Of a DNA stretch of 64,000 nt, positions 1 to 9,384 are shown in pieces. A program made the position numbers and the translations under genes. The stretch lies in contig NZ_JABAII010000001.1 in the NCBI RefSeq assembly GCF_012641405.1, positions 310,001 to 374,000 on the forward strand, read 5' to 3'. Under the pieces are notes generated by a model that worked only from the letters and a program-made list of their open reading frames with translations, did not search any database and was not told where the DNA came from. The stretch comes from Rhizobium sp. P40RR-XXII (GTDB lineage: Bacteria; Pseudomonadota; Alphaproteobacteria; Rhizobiales; Rhizobiaceae). How positions within the stretch are numbered: the first letter of the stretch is position 1; every line of letters starts with the position of its first letter.

Positions 1-951
1 GGGCAGGCGGAAGCGCGCGCCAACCTGAAGGTCTTCATCGAGGCGGCCAAGGCGCGCGGCGAGGCGCTTGATCATGTGCTGTTCGTCGGTCCGCCCGGCC
101 TCGGCAAGACGACGCTGGCGCAGATCATGGCGAAAGAACTCGGGGTCAATTTCCGCTCGACCTCCGGCCCTGTCATCGCCAAGGCGGGCGATCTTGCGGC
201 GCTGCTGACCAATCTCGAGGAGCGCGACGTGCTCTTCATCGACGAAATCCATCGTCTCAATCCGGCCGTCGAGGAAATCCTCTATCCCGCCATGGAGGAT
301 TTCCAGCTCGATCTCATCATCGGCGAGGGGCCGGCGGCGCGTTCGGTCAAGATCGATCTCGCCAAGTTCACGCTGGTTGCCGCGACGACCCGTCTCGGCC
401 TGCTGACGACGCCGCTGCGCGACCGTTTCGGCATCCCGGTGCGGCTGAGTTTCTATACGGTCGAGGAGCTGGAGCTGATCGTCCGGCGCGGCGCGAGGCT
501 GATGGGTCTCGGCATGACTGACGAGGGTGCGCGCGAGATCGCGCGCCGTGCGCGCGGCACACCGCGTATCGCCGGCCGGCTGCTGCGGCGCGTGCGCGAT
601 TTCGCCGAGGTCGCCAAGGCCGAAGCGGTGACGCGCGAAGTTGCCGACGAGGCTCTGACGCGGCTTCTCGTCGACAATGTCGGCTTCGATCAGCTCGACA
701 AGCGCTATCTGAACATGATCGCGGTCAATTTCGGCGGCGGCCCTGTCGGTATCGAGACCATCGCCGCTGGCCTTTCCGAGCCGCGTGATGCGATCGAGGA
801 TATCATCGAGCCCTATATGATCCAGCAGGGCTTCATTCAGCGTACGCCGCGCGGCCGCGTTTTGACCGCGATTGCCTGGAAACATCTCGGCATGCAGCCG
901 CCAAAGGATCTGGAGGCCGCACAGTTCGGGTTGTTCCGGGAGGAAGATTGA
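1..951 (+). CDS. ruvB: Holliday junction branch migration ATPase RuvB (5' end cut by window)
   Basis: RuvB is the hexameric motor that drives Holliday junction branch migration with RuvA during recombination repair. The frame is open from the first base, so about 30 N-terminal residues are missing compared with the usual ~346; 316 residues are present. Visible are the Walker A motif GPPGLGKTT, Walker B with DEIHRL, a sensor region ATTRLG, and the C-terminal winged-helix part ([17 protein letters not shown]). The stop TGA abuts the ATG of the next gene. The family call is secure. Confidence 0.97.
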   Translation, partial: GQAEARANLKVFIEAAKARGEALDHVLFVGPPGLGKTTLAQIMAKELGVNFRSTSGPVIAKAGDLAALLTNLEERDVLFIDEIHRLNPAVEEILYPAMEDFQLDLIIGEGPAARSVKIDLAKFTLVAATTRLGLLTTPLRDRFGIPVRLSFYTVEELELIVRRGARLMGLGMTDEGAREIARRARGTPRIAGRLLRRVRDFAEVAKAEAVTREVADEALTRLLVDNVGFDQLDKRYLNMIAVNFGGGPVGIETIAAGLSEPRDAIEDIIEPYMIQQGFIQRTPRGRVLTAIAWKHLGMQPPKDLEAAQFGLFREED

Positions 952-1854
952 ATGCTCGGCCGTCGTGCCTTCCTGAAGCTTTTCGGCGGCAGCATATTCG
1001 GATTGATGGCACTTGGGGGATATGCCTTCGGGTATGAGCCGGTCGTCCGTCTCAATGTCACCCGTTACGCCTTGACCCCGCCGGGTTGGACGCCCGGGCT
1101 GAAGCTCCGGATCGTGGCGCTTGCCGATTTCCATGCCTGCGAGCCCTGGATGACGGCAGAGCGCATCGCTTCGATCTGCGCCCGCGCAAACCAACTTGGC
1201 GGCGACATTATTTTGCTGCTTGGGGACTATACGTCGGGAACGGACCTCATTACCTCGCGCGTCGATCATCGTATATGGTCGGCGGAACTGGCAAAGCTGC
1301 AGGCGCCACTCGGTGTTCACGCCATCGTCGGCAATCATGATTGGTGGCATGATTCGAGTGCGCAAAGAACCGGCCACGGACCGACGTTCAGCCATCGGGC
1401 ATTGGAGGCTGTCGGCATCGAGGTCTATTCCAACCGCGCCGCGCGCTTGGAGAAAGACGGACAAGGCTTCTGGCTTGCCGGCGTCGAGGATCAGCTGGCT
1501 TTGCGACGGAGCATGCGCTGGAAGCGGCCGTTCACCAAGGGGCTGGACGATCTCGGTGGCACGCTGGCGCAAGTTGGCGACGATGCGCCGGTGATCCTCC
1601 TTGCCCATGAGCCCGATATCTTTCCCGCCGTTCCCCAGCGCGTTTCGCTCACCCTGTCGGGACATACGCATGGCGGACAGGTGAGGATTTTCGGCTGGTC
1701 GCCCTATTCGCCCTCGCGCTATGGTGACCGGTATGTCTATGGCCATATCGTCAAGGAGGAGCGCCATATCATTGTGTCGGGCGGCCTCGGCTGCTCTATC
1801 GCGCCAGTACGCTTCGGCGTTCCGCCGGAGATCGTCGTAATCGATGTGGGGTAG
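952..1854 (+). CDS. Metallophosphoesterase, calcineurin-like, with twin-arginine-like leader
   Basis: A 300-residue binuclear metallophosphoesterase. Metal-binding motifs appear in order: ADFHACEP, GDYTSG, GNHDWWHD, LAHEPD and GHTHGGQ. The N-terminus MLGRRAFLKLFGG followed by a hydrophobic stretch looks like a Tat-type or membrane-anchoring leader, so the enzyme probably acts at the outer face of the inner membrane, as YkuE-type phosphoesterases do. The substrate cannot be told from sequence; a lipid or nucleotide pyrophosphate is possible. It starts on the base after the ruvB stop and is probably co-transcribed. Confidence 0.88.
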   Translation: MLGRRAFLKLFGGSIFGLMALGGYAFGYEPVVRLNVTRYALTPPGWTPGLKLRIVALADFHACEPWMTAERIASICARANQLGGDIILLLGDYTSGTDLITSRVDHRIWSAELAKLQAPLGVHAIVGNHDWWHDSSAQRTGHGPTFSHRALEAVGIEVYSNRAARLEKDGQGFWLAGVEDQLALRRSMRWKRPFTKGLDDLGGTLAQVGDDAPVILLAHEPDIFPAVPQRVSLTLSGHTHGGQVRIFGWSPYSPSRYGDRYVYGHIVKEERHIIVSGGLGCSIAPVRFGVPPEIVVIDVG

Positions 1855-1857
1855 GGG

Positions 1858-2370
1858 ATGACACCGAAACGCAAGCATATCAGATTGAATTCCGGCCGCG
1901 CTCGCTTTCAGGTGCGCGTTGCCGGACTCGGATTTCGGGACGGCCATGTCCTGGTGCATCGCGCCGTGCACGAACACTTCTGGACGTTTCCCGGCGGCCG
2001 CGCGGAGATTGGCGAGACTTCGGAAGAAACCTTGCGGCGGGAAATGATGGAAGAGATCGGCGTTGACGTTACGGTCAGGCGCCTGCTGTGGTCTGTCGAG
2101 AATTTCTTCCATTACGAGCAGCTCGACTGGCACGAGCTCGGCCTCTACTACCTGATGGATATTCCCGCCGAATTTCCCTTCGATCCCCAGGAGATCGTGC
2201 ATCGCATTCAGGATGGCGACAACGATTTGGAGTTCAAATGGGTGCGGGCCACGCGAGAGGCGCTGGCGGCGCTCGATATCCCGCCCTATTTCATCGCCGA
2301 TGAAATCGAGGCCTTGCCGCTGACGCCGCGTCATGTCGTCTGGCGGGACGGCAATCTCGACAGGACTTAG
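1858..2370 (+). CDS. NUDIX hydrolase
   Basis: A 170-residue protein with a complete Nudix box starting GGRAEIGET and continuing REMMEEIGV (pattern GX5EX7REUXEEXGU), which binds Mg2+ and hydrolyses a nucleoside diphosphate linked to another group. The substrate is not predictable. The start ATG lies three bases after the stop of the phosphoesterase, so the two are in one transcription unit. Confidence 0.9.
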   Translation: MTPKRKHIRLNSGRARFQVRVAGLGFRDGHVLVHRAVHEHFWTFPGGRAEIGETSEETLRREMMEEIGVDVTVRRLLWSVENFFHYEQLDWHELGLYYLMDIPAEFPFDPQEIVHRIQDGDNDLEFKWVRATREALAALDIPPYFIADEIEALPLTPRHVVWRDGNLDRT

Positions 2371-2379
2371 GGGGAGTTG

Positions 2380-2943
2380 ATGGCCGCTTTCGATCCAGTT
2401 CGCAGTTTTCGCAAGCTTGCCTATAACAATGCATTGGCGAATGTCCGGCTGCATCGCGCCTGCGCAGCCTTGCAACCCGGCGAATTCGACGCCAAGCGGG
2501 TCAGCTTCTTTCCGTCGATCAAGGCGACCCTCAATCATATCCTGACGGTGGACTGGTTCTATGTCGATGCGCTGGAAGGCGGTACGCTGGGCCTGAAGGC
2601 TTTTGACATCGAGGAGCCGTACGACCGCCTGGACGAATTGACCGGGCAGCAGGCAGATGTCGATCGCCGGCTGGTGACCTTCTGCGAGTCGTTGACGCCG
2701 GAGGCCGGCATGCGGGTCATCGATATCCAACGCGACGGCCGCATCCAGCGGGAGCGCGCCGACGATGTGCTGAACCACCTGTTCCAGCATCAGACGCATC
2801 ACCGTGGGCAGGTGCATGCCATGCTTGCCAGAACCAGCGTCGCGCCACCGCAGCTCGACGAGTTCATCGTTTCGGACGATGCACGGTTCAGGGGCGAGGA
2901 ATTGGCTGTGCTTGGTTGGGACGAAACGAAGCTGATGCGCTGA
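2380..2943 (+). CDS. DinB family protein (putative metal-dependent, four-helix bundle)
   Basis: A 187-residue DinB/YfiT-like protein. The family is a four-helix bundle with a three-His metal site; candidate ligands are the His in KATLNHILTVDW and those in HQTHHRGQVHAML. Members act in thiol transfer or have unknown function. ATG 2380 is chosen over TTG 2377 because GGGGAG at 2371-2376 would leave no spacing for the TTG. The 3' end overlaps the convergent sqdC by 56 bases. Confidence 0.85.
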   Translation: MAAFDPVRSFRKLAYNNALANVRLHRACAALQPGEFDAKRVSFFPSIKATLNHILTVDWFYVDALEGGTLGLKAFDIEEPYDRLDELTGQQADVDRRLVTFCESLTPEAGMRVIDIQRDGRIQRERADDVLNHLFQHQTHHRGQVHAMLARTSVAPPQLDEFIVSDDARFRGEELAVLGWDETKLMR

Positions 2944-3841
2944 TGCCGGCCTGTTGCGGCATCGTTTTCGCCAGCGTTTCGATTGTCCGCCGCAGCAATG
3001 CCTTTCCGCCGACTTGCCATCCGAGCGCGCGGATTTTCGACGTATTCATGACGCTGATCGTGTCATGAGGTGCCTGCGCCGGCAGCGTGTGCGGACAGCT
3101 CGTCACGCTTTGAAGATGCCCCAGGATCTCGCGTGTATCGGTCAGAATATCCGAGAGATTGAAGGCCTCGCCATCGATCCGGCCGGCTTCCGTCTCCAGC
3201 AAGAGCCGGACAGAGCGGCCGAGATCGCGGCCATGAACTTCGGTTCCCGCGCGCGAAGGAACCGGCTTGCCGTTGAGATAGTCGTCGAACAGGCCGTCCC
3301 ACTTATTGGGCCGCAGGTCGCCATAGACGCCTGTCGCTCTCAGGCTCGCGGCAGCGAAGCCGGGCGCGGAGAGTGAAAACAGGGCACGCTCCGCATCTCG
3401 TTTCACCTCACCATAGAGCGTGTTCGGCATCGGCTTTGCCGCCTCGGTCAGCTTCTCTCCAGCGATGCCATCGCCATAGATGGCGCGGGAGGAGAGAAAG
3501 ATGCAACGGCGAATGCCGGCCTTTCGGGCGGTTTCGAACAGCTTGGCCGAGCCGTCGAGATTGAGGCGCCGAAAGCCGTCCGGATCCTCGCCTTCGCCGC
3601 CGCGATATTTGCCGGCGACATGGCTGAAGGCCGCATGCACGAAGAAATAGGCGTCGTCGAAAGCGCCGCTCTGATTTTCCGTTGGGTCGAGGCTCAAGGG
3701 GACGAAGGAGACCGGTTGCGGAAAGAGGCCGGCTGGCGGCGGATTGCGCCCACCGATCGCAACCTTGTATCCGGCCGACAGCAGCTCCTCGGCGATGTAT
3801 CGGCCGACGAGGCCTGTTCCGCCTGAGATGAGAACTTTCAT
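2888..3841 (-). CDS. sqdC: NAD-dependent epimerase/dehydratase, SqdC-like
   Basis: A 317-residue extended short-chain dehydrogenase with the N-terminal Rossmann motif ISGGTGLVGRYIAEEL. In other rhizobia and Rhodobacter an SDR-type protein, SqdC, is encoded in the sulfolipid operon and affects sulfoquinovose lipid synthesis. The start MKVLISGG at 3841 overlaps the sqdD stop by ATGA; a longer frame to 3910 is less likely because it would run into sqdD. The catalytic motif in the middle is weak (NTLYGEVKRDAER gives a possible YxxxK). The symbol rests mainly on operon context. Confidence 0.78.
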   Translation of the reverse strand: MKVLISGGTGLVGRYIAEELLSAGYKVAIGGRNPPPAGLFPQPVSFVPLSLDPTENQSGAFDDAYFFVHAAFSHVAGKYRGGEGEDPDGFRRLNLDGSAKLFETARKAGIRRCIFLSSRAIYGDGIAGEKLTEAAKPMPNTLYGEVKRDAERALFSLSAPGFAAASLRATGVYGDLRPNKWDGLFDDYLNGKPVPSRAGTEVHGRDLGRSVRLLLETEAGRIDGEAFNLSDILTDTREILGHLQSVTSCPHTLPAQAPHDTISVMNTSKIRALGWQVGGKALLRRTIETLAKTMPQQAGISASASFRPNQAQPIPRP

Positions 3842-4704
3842 GCCGCCGCTTTCGGGTTTGCGAGCGCGGCGATATCGGGCATATTCCGGCCGGTGTGGAA
3901 GCTGTGCCACAGCTCGATCAACGGTCTGAGCTGTTCAGCCTTGGGATGGTTTTCTTCCCAGGGTTTCTCATACTGGTAATGCAGGATCGAGATGCTGTTC
4001 CAGTCCCAGAGCGCGGGCATGCTGAACCAGACATATTGCAGCATGTTCATGAATACAGGCAATCCGTGCCAATCTGGGAAGAATGTCTCGAGAAAGGTCT
4101 GATCCGTGCGCCGCCAGAAGACGTCGGGGCGGTCGAGTTGCTCGAGCATATGCCGGAAGGTTGCAAGCGAAGGCTTGGCGACGAAGACGCCCGAATTCAG
4201 CCGATGGAAATCGGCAAGGTTCTCGTAGACGTTCGGCGCGGCGGAAAATTCCGGATAATCGAAGAGCCGGTCGACATTCTTCAGCACCAAAGCGTCGGCG
4301 TCGATGAAGACGCAGGTGTCGTATTCGATCAATTGCCAGAGCCGGAGCTTGCAGAAATTGTCGAGCGGCGTGTGAAAGGAAGGCTTGCGGCCCTTGGTGA
4401 AAGGGGCGGCGGCATGGAGATTGCCACGGGCGTGTCGCTCGTTGAAAGCGTCCGACAGGGGAAGGTGTTCGACTTCGACCAGCCGGCAGTCGAGTGCGAT
4501 AAGCGGGGCAAGGTCGTCTTCATTGACCCCCGCCGTATGGAGCACGACGATGTCAGCCTTCGTGCCGCTGTGAATGATGGAGCGCGCCAAGGCCACGGCC
4601 CCCATGGCGTAGTCGGCATTCGTGACGAGCGTCACGAATGCCTGCCCGGCACGGGGGCGGCTGTGAGGCCGCAACCCCTGCAGCATTTCGCTTCCGAGCA
4701 TCAT
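3838..4704 (-). CDS. sqdD: Glycosyltransferase family 8 (glycogenin-like), SqdD
   Basis: A 288-residue GT8-fold protein with the DxD motif in FIDADALVLKN, an NSGVFV stretch, and a C-terminal LHYQYEKPW that supplies the metal-binding His. SqdD of the sulfolipid operon is described as a glycogenin-like glycosyltransferase proposed to move sulfoquinovose from UDP-sulfoquinovose to diacylglycerol. It sits between sqdB and sqdC with 4-bp overlaps on both sides, which indicates translational coupling. The biochemical role is inferred from the operon. Confidence 0.85.
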   Translation of the reverse strand: MMLGSEMLQGLRPHSRPRAGQAFVTLVTNADYAMGAVALARSIIHSGTKADIVVLHTAGVNEDDLAPLIALDCRLVEVEHLPLSDAFNERHARGNLHAAAPFTKGRKPSFHTPLDNFCKLRLWQLIEYDTCVFIDADALVLKNVDRLFDYPEFSAAPNVYENLADFHRLNSGVFVAKPSLATFRHMLEQLDRPDVFWRRTDQTFLETFFPDWHGLPVFMNMLQYVWFSMPALWDWNSISILHYQYEKPWEENHPKAEQLRPLIELWHSFHTGRNMPDIAALANPKAAA

Positions 4705-5921
4705 GACACGGATTTCAACCTCTTGCCCTCGGGATCATGGTTGACCGTCGCGGCGAGATCCTTGGTCCAGGCGGAGATGGCCGGAACGCGCGAGCGATCG
4801 ACGCGGTAGGCATATTTCTTGGCTACATCGACGATTTCGCTCAGAAGGCCGGCTTCGAGCGTGATCGGCGCCAGCCCGAGGTCGAGGAATTTGTCGTTCT
4901 TGACGATCAGGTCGTTCTCCGGGGCTTCCTTGCGCGGGTTGGGCAGACGGACGACTTCTGTGCCGCTCATCTTGGCGATCATGTCGGCGAGATCGCGGAT
5001 GCGATGCGTTTCCGTCATCTGGTTGAAGATTTCCACGCGGGCGCCGCGGGCCGGCGGGTTCTTCAGCGCCAGCTCGATGCAGCGCACGGAGTCCTGGAGA
5101 TGGATGAAGGCGCGGGTCTGGCCGCCCGTGCCGTGCACGGTCAGGGGATAGCCGATAGCCGCCTGAATGAGAAAACGGTTCAGCACCGTGCCGTAGTCGC
5201 CGTCATAGTCGAAACGGTTGATCAGCTGCTCATGCCGGCGGGTCTGTTCCGTATGGGTGCCCCAGACGATGCCCTGATGCAGATCGGTGATCCTGAGCCC
5301 GTCATTCTTGGCATAGAACTGGAAGAGCAGCTGATCGAGGCATTTCGTCATATGGTAGATCGAGCCGGGATTGGCGGGGTAAAGGATCTCCTGGCTGACG
5401 GTGCGGCCGTCGGTCGTGTCGATGCCGACGGGCAGATAGCCTTCGGGGATGGCGGCGCCGATCGTGGAATAGCCATAGACGCCCATCGTGCCGAGATGCA
5501 AAAGATGTGCGTCGAGATTGAGTTCGACAAGCGCGTTCAGGAGATTGTGCGTGGCGTTGACGTTGTTGTTGACCGTGTAGTTCTTGTGACGATCGCTCTT
5601 CATCGAATAGGGGGCGGCACGCTGCTCGGCGAAATGCACGATGGCATCGGGGCGATGCTCGGCCAGCCACTTCTTCAGAAGCTCATAGTCCTTGGCGAGA
5701 TCGATGAGGTTGAAATGGATGCGGCGGCCGGTTTCGGCGTGCCAGATGCGGGTACGTTCCTGGATCGAATCCATGGGCGTCAGCGACTGGACGCCAAGCT
5801 CCGTATCGATCCATCGGCGAGACAGATTATCGAGGATATGGATCTCATGACCGGCGTCGGAGAGATGGAGCGAGGTTGGCCAACCGATGAATCCGTCTCC
5901 GCCCATAACCGCTATTTTCAT
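4701..5921 (-). CDS. sqdB: UDP-sulfoquinovose synthase SqdB
   Basis: Makes UDP-sulfoquinovose from UDP-glucose and sulfite, the first committed step to the sulfolipid SQDG. The 406 residues carry the family hallmarks: VMGGDGFIGWPTSLHLSDAG (NAD site), LGVQSLTPM, HFAEQRAAPYSM, LGTMGVYG with the catalytic Thr, YHMTK near residue 190 (Tyr-x3-Lys), and TDLHQGIVWG. It is the first gene of a minus-strand operon and its stop overlaps the sqdD start (ATGA). It is divergent from ybgC, leaving about 136 bp for both promoters. Confidence 0.95.
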   Translation of the reverse strand: MKIAVMGGDGFIGWPTSLHLSDAGHEIHILDNLSRRWIDTELGVQSLTPMDSIQERTRIWHAETGRRIHFNLIDLAKDYELLKKWLAEHRPDAIVHFAEQRAAPYSMKSDRHKNYTVNNNVNATHNLLNALVELNLDAHLLHLGTMGVYGYSTIGAAIPEGYLPVGIDTTDGRTVSQEILYPANPGSIYHMTKCLDQLLFQFYAKNDGLRITDLHQGIVWGTHTEQTRRHEQLINRFDYDGDYGTVLNRFLIQAAIGYPLTVHGTGGQTRAFIHLQDSVRCIELALKNPPARGARVEIFNQMTETHRIRDLADMIAKMSGTEVVRLPNPRKEAPENDLIVKNDKFLDLGLAPITLEAGLLSEIVDVAKKYAYRVDRSRVPAISAWTKDLAATVNHDPEGKRLKSVS

Positions 5922-6057
5922 GAGATTTTTCCTTCTGCGCCGATCCGCTGTCCGGCTCTATTCCGGATAGTCGGTGTTTATGACAATTGTTCAAAGCTTG
6001 CTTGATGGCAGAACTTCGGCCAAAGAGATGCCGGACATTCAAGGAGATGCGGCAACG

Positions 6058-6513
6058 ATGAACAGCCCCTTTCTGATTGCTGGGGAACTGGAAGCCGGAA
6101 GCCACCGGCTGGTGCAGCGAGTCTACTACGAGGATACGGATTTTTCCGGCCTCGTCTATCACGCGCGCTATCTGCATTTCCTCGAGCGCGGGCGCACGGA
6201 CTATCTGCGCTGTCTCGGTGTGGAACAGCGCGAGCTCCTGAATGCCGACGAGGAGGGGCTGGTTTTCGTCGTTCACCGCATGGAGATCGATTTCAAGGGG
6301 CCGGCGCGCATGGACGACGTGCTGACGATCCGCACGGTCACGGAAAAGGCCGGCGGCGCCAAGATGGTGCTGTCCCAGGAGATACGGCGCGGCGATACAT
6401 TGCTGATCGCAGCCAAGGTCATCATCGCGGTGATCAACGCGAAGGGACGCCCGCGCCGGCTGCCGGAAAAGCTCGCGGTGCAGATGCTGGCGGCATCGGA
6501 AACCGTCGGCTAA
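6058..6513 (+). CDS. ybgC: Tol-Pal-associated acyl-CoA thioesterase YbgC
   Basis: A 151-residue hot-dog-fold thioesterase of the YbgC/4HBT type, with the catalytic segment YYEDTDFSGLVYHARYL and ERGRTDYLR. YbgC is regularly the first gene of tol-pal clusters and may link lipid turnover to the envelope machine. ATG 6058 is preferred because AAGGAG lies 11 bases before it (6041-6046); a frame extends upstream to GTG 5974. A 417-bp gap follows before tolQ, so tolQ probably has its own promoter. Confidence 0.93.
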   Translation: MNSPFLIAGELEAGSHRLVQRVYYEDTDFSGLVYHARYLHFLERGRTDYLRCLGVEQRELLNADEEGLVFVVHRMEIDFKGPARMDDVLTIRTVTEKAGGAKMVLSQEIRRGDTLLIAAKVIIAVINAKGRPRRLPEKLAVQMLAASETVG

Positions 6514-6930
6514 GCCGGGTTTCGCGTGCCTATGGCGACGGTCGGCTGCATGCAAGGATACCGTGCTTGCCAATGTGCGCCTTGCAATAACTTGAGTTTT
6601 GTGTGAAGGAATTCGCCGCGCAAGATTTGTCTGCGTCTGTCGCCGGTTTCATCCGGTCAGTTCTTCCCAGGAGCTAGAATAGCCATCACCGCCGTTAAAT
6701 TCTTCATGTTTCGACGCTAACATTCTTTTAACCATAATAGTGTCTTACTGGTTATGTCGGAGTTTGTGCGGTGCACGCCTTCCTTTGACCAAATTTGACG
6801 GCAAGAAGGCAATTGTAAGCTTGGAAGGCTTGACCAGGGCGTTCAGCGGCGGCTGCCAAACAATTCTTGTGAGATCACTTTTAGCCGCCCGGTCTAGCGC
6901 CGGGCGTTTGGATTCGGGGATTTTGGATCA
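6514..6930. other. Long intergenic region before tolQ
   Basis: No coding frame with convincing composition is seen here. The distal half is AT-rich and contains a near-consensus CtrA-type box (see 6717-6731), so I read it as the tolQ promoter and leader. Confidence 0.5.
6717..6735 (+). promoter_or_regulatory. CtrA-type box before tolQ (CTAA-N7-TTAACCAT)
   Basis: CTAA at 6717-6720, seven bases, then TTAACCAT at 6728-6735. The CtrA consensus in alphaproteobacteria is TTAA-N7-TTAA, with TTAACCAT as a frequent extended half-site; this copy has one mismatch. It lies about 200 bp before tolQ. Binding is an inference. Confidence 0.5.
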
Positions 6931-7653
6931 ATGGAACAAGTAGCATTGGCGGCGGCGACCACACCGGACATCACGCTCTGGTCGCTTTTCATGCAGGCGG
7001 GTTTGGTCGTCAAGCTCGTCATGATCGGCCTGCTGGCAGCGTCCGTCTGGACCTGGGCGATCGTCATCGACAAATATCTGAGCTACGCGCGGGCGCGCCG
7101 GCAGTTCGATCATTTCGAACAGATCTTCTGGTCCGGCCAGTCGCTCGAAGAGCTGTACCGCACGCTTTCGGAGCGCAACAATACCGGCCTCAGCGCCATC
7201 TTCGTCGCCGCCATGCGCGAATGGAAGAAGTCCTTCGAGCGCGGCGCCCGCTCGCCGATCGGCCTGCAGATGCGTATCGACCGCGCCATGGACGTCACCC
7301 TGGCACGCGAATCGGAACATCTGACCGCTCGCCTCGGATCGCTCGCGACCATCGGTTCTGCCGGTCCGTTCATCGGCCTGTTCGGTACGGTCGTCGGTAT
7401 CATGACCTCATTCCAGGCGATCGCCGGTTCGAAGTCGACCAACCTTGCGGTTGTTGCGCCCGGTATCGCCGAGGCGCTGCTGGCGACCGCCATCGGTCTG
7501 GTCGCGGCCATCCCGGCCGTTATCGCCTACAACAAGTTCTCCGGCGATGCCGGCAAGCTCTCGGGCCGCATGGAAGGTTTCGCGGACGAATTCTCCGCCA
7601 TCCTTTCGCGCCAGATCGATGAGAAGCTGCAGCCGCGTCAGGCAGCACAGTAA
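6931..7653 (+). CDS. tolQ: Tol-Pal motor protein TolQ
   Basis: An inner-membrane proton-channel subunit that with TolR and TolA uses the proton motive force to pull on Pal and keep the outer membrane attached, notably at division. The 240 residues show the ExbB/TolQ/MotA layout: one N-terminal membrane segment, a cytoplasmic loop, and two C-terminal membrane segments within LATIGSAGPFIGLFGTVVG and the LLATAIGLVAAIPAVIAY region. tolR follows after 27 bp. Confidence 0.96.
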   Translation: MEQVALAAATTPDITLWSLFMQAGLVVKLVMIGLLAASVWTWAIVIDKYLSYARARRQFDHFEQIFWSGQSLEELYRTLSERNNTGLSAIFVAAMREWKKSFERGARSPIGLQMRIDRAMDVTLARESEHLTARLGSLATIGSAGPFIGLFGTVVGIMTSFQAIAGSKSTNLAVVAPGIAEALLATAIGLVAAIPAVIAYNKFSGDAGKLSGRMEGFADEFSAILSRQIDEKLQPRQAAQ

Positions 7654-7680
7654 GTAGCGGACAGGACCGGAGTATTTCAC

Positions 7681-8142
7681 ATGGCAATGTCTGTTGGAGG
7701 CAAGAGTGGCGGCGGTGGCCGCCGGGGTAGTCGTCGCGGCGGAGGCCGAGGCGGCCCGATTTCCGAGATCAACGTGACGCCGCTGGTTGACGTCATGCTC
7801 GTGCTGCTTATCATCTTCATGGTGGCGGCGCCGATGATGACCTCGGGTGTGCCGATCGACCTGCCGCAGACGCAGGCCGGCGCGCTGAACGCCCAGACGC
7901 AGCCCATCACGATCTCGATCAAGGCCGATGGCCAAGTGTTCATCGGGGAATCGCAGATCCAGGCCACCGAAATCGCGGACAAGCTGAAGGCGATCGCCAC
8001 GACTGGCTATAGCGAACGCATCTTCGTAAAGGGCGATGCGAAAGCGCCTTACGGCGTCATCGCCGACGTTATGTCACGCATTCAGGAGGCCGGTTACAAG
8101 AACATCGGCCTGGTCACGCAGCAGCAGACAACGGATCACTGA
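7681..8142 (+). CDS. tolR: Tol-Pal motor protein TolR
   Basis: A 153-residue ExbD/TolR protein. A Gly/Arg-rich cytoplasmic N-terminus precedes the motif ISEINVTPLVDVMLVLLIIF, in which the Asp of LVDV is the conserved proton-carrying residue of the single membrane helix. A periplasmic domain follows. It is nine bases from tolA and belongs to the tolQRA operon. Confidence 0.96.
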   Translation: MAMSVGGKSGGGGRRGSRRGGGRGGPISEINVTPLVDVMLVLLIIFMVAAPMMTSGVPIDLPQTQAGALNAQTQPITISIKADGQVFIGESQIQATEIADKLKAIATTGYSERIFVKGDAKAPYGVIADVMSRIQEAGYKNIGLVTQQQTTDH

Positions 8143-8151
8143 CGAACCGAC

Positions 8152-9384
8152 ATGAAGCGCAGTCTCGCCACTTCTGCTGTCATTCACATCCTGGTGCTGA
8201 TCGGCGCCATGGTGACGCTGAGTGCGCCCGCGCCGCTGGAGACGCCGGAAAGCACGGCGATGGATGTGGACATTGTCCAGGCGGACCAGCTCCAGCAAGG
8301 CGAGAAGAAGGCGCCAGTGACGGATCACGTCTCGCGGAAACAGACGACGAAGCAGGATCAGGTCGCCAACGCCCAGAATGTCGGCGAGAACAAGGTCGAC
8401 ATCAAGAACCTGGTCGTGCCGACCCAACGGCCCGAGAGCGATACGGCGGCGTTGGCGCCGAAGAAGGTGGATACGCCCGTTCCGCAAGACGATCCGCGGC
8501 CGAACGACGTCAAGACGATCGAGCAGAAGGAAACGGAGGCCGCGCCGAAGGAAGTGGCCGCCGTTCCGCAGCAGAAGCCTGACGTGACGCCGACGCCGAA
8601 GCCGGATGTCACCCCACCGACCCCGAAGGCCGATGCGACGCCCACCCCGCCGCCGACCGAACAGCCGACCCAGCAGGCCGAGATCCCGGTGCCGAACAAT
8701 GTTCCGGTGCCTGATGTCAAGCCGCAGCCGACGCCGCCGAAGGCCGCCGAGCAGAAGCCGGAGGTCAAGCCGCAGCCGACGCCGAAGCCGGACGTGAAGG
8801 TCGCTGACGCCAAGCCGACGGACAAGACGACGACACAGAGCACCAGCAAAACCACGTCGGCCGATGACGGCAAGAAGGACGCCGACAAGAAGCGCCAGAC
8901 TCCAAAGTCCTCCAGCAAGGGCCTTGACGATGGTCTCGCCGATCAGATCAACGACCTTCTGAACAACACTTCGTCAAAAGGCGGCGCGAAGCGCTCGTCC
9001 CAGCAGGCTTCCGCCGGCGCGGATACGCAGGTCGCCTCGCGCGGTGGCATGAAGTCGCTCGGCGCTGGCAAGCTCAGCCAGAGCCAGCAGGACGGCTTGC
9101 GTGATCTGATCCAGAAGTACTGGAACCTCCCTCCCGGTCTTGAGGGCGGCGGCGACGTGCGAATCAAGGTGCACTTCAAGCTCGACAAATCCGGTCAGAT
9201 CGTCGGTCAGCCGGAAGCGACGACCAACGGTGGACCGGCTTCGACACAAAGTGCCATGCAGTCCGCCGCTGTACGCGCGGTCCTTCGGGCGCAATCGGAG
9301 TTCATGACGATTCTTCCGGCGGACAAATATGAAGATTGGCAGGAAGTCGTCGTCAACTTCAGCGCAGCGGATTTGGGGATGTGA
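8152..9384 (+). CDS. tolA: Tol-Pal envelope protein TolA
   Basis: A 410-residue periplasm-spanning protein. It has an N-terminal membrane anchor (about residues 5-25), a long low-complexity Pro/Lys/Thr/Gln-rich linker (about 60-260), and a C-terminal domain beginning near LRDLIQKYWNLPPGL and ending EVVVNFSAADLGM that contacts TolB and Pal. The linker is Pro-rich rather than the Ala/Lys helix of enteric TolA. The stop overlaps the start of a second gene that repeats the C-terminal domain. Confidence 0.92.
   Translation: MKRSLATSAVIHILVLIGAMVTLSAPAPLETPESTAMDVDIVQADQLQQGEKKAPVTDHVSRKQTTKQDQVANAQNVGENKVDIKNLVVPTQRPESDTAALAPKKVDTPVPQDDPRPNDVKTIEQKETEAAPKEVAAVPQQKPDVTPTPKPDVTPPTPKADATPTPPPTEQPTQQAEIPVPNNVPVPDVKPQPTPPKAAEQKPEVKPQPTPKPDVKVADAKPTDKTTTQSTSKTTSADDGKKDADKKRQTPKSSSKGLDDGLADQINDLLNNTSSKGGAKRSSQQASAGADTQVASRGGMKSLGAGKLSQSQQDGLRDLIQKYWNLPPGLEGGGDVRIKVHFKLDKSGQIVGQPEATTNGGPASTQSAMQSAAVRAVLRAQSEFMTILPADKYEDWQEVVVNFSAADLGM

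Noticed and set aside
4737-6005. A 422-codon open frame on the plus strand opposite sqdB
   Set aside because: It is the antisense shadow of sqdB, a consequence of GC-rich third positions; it has no domain or start signal.
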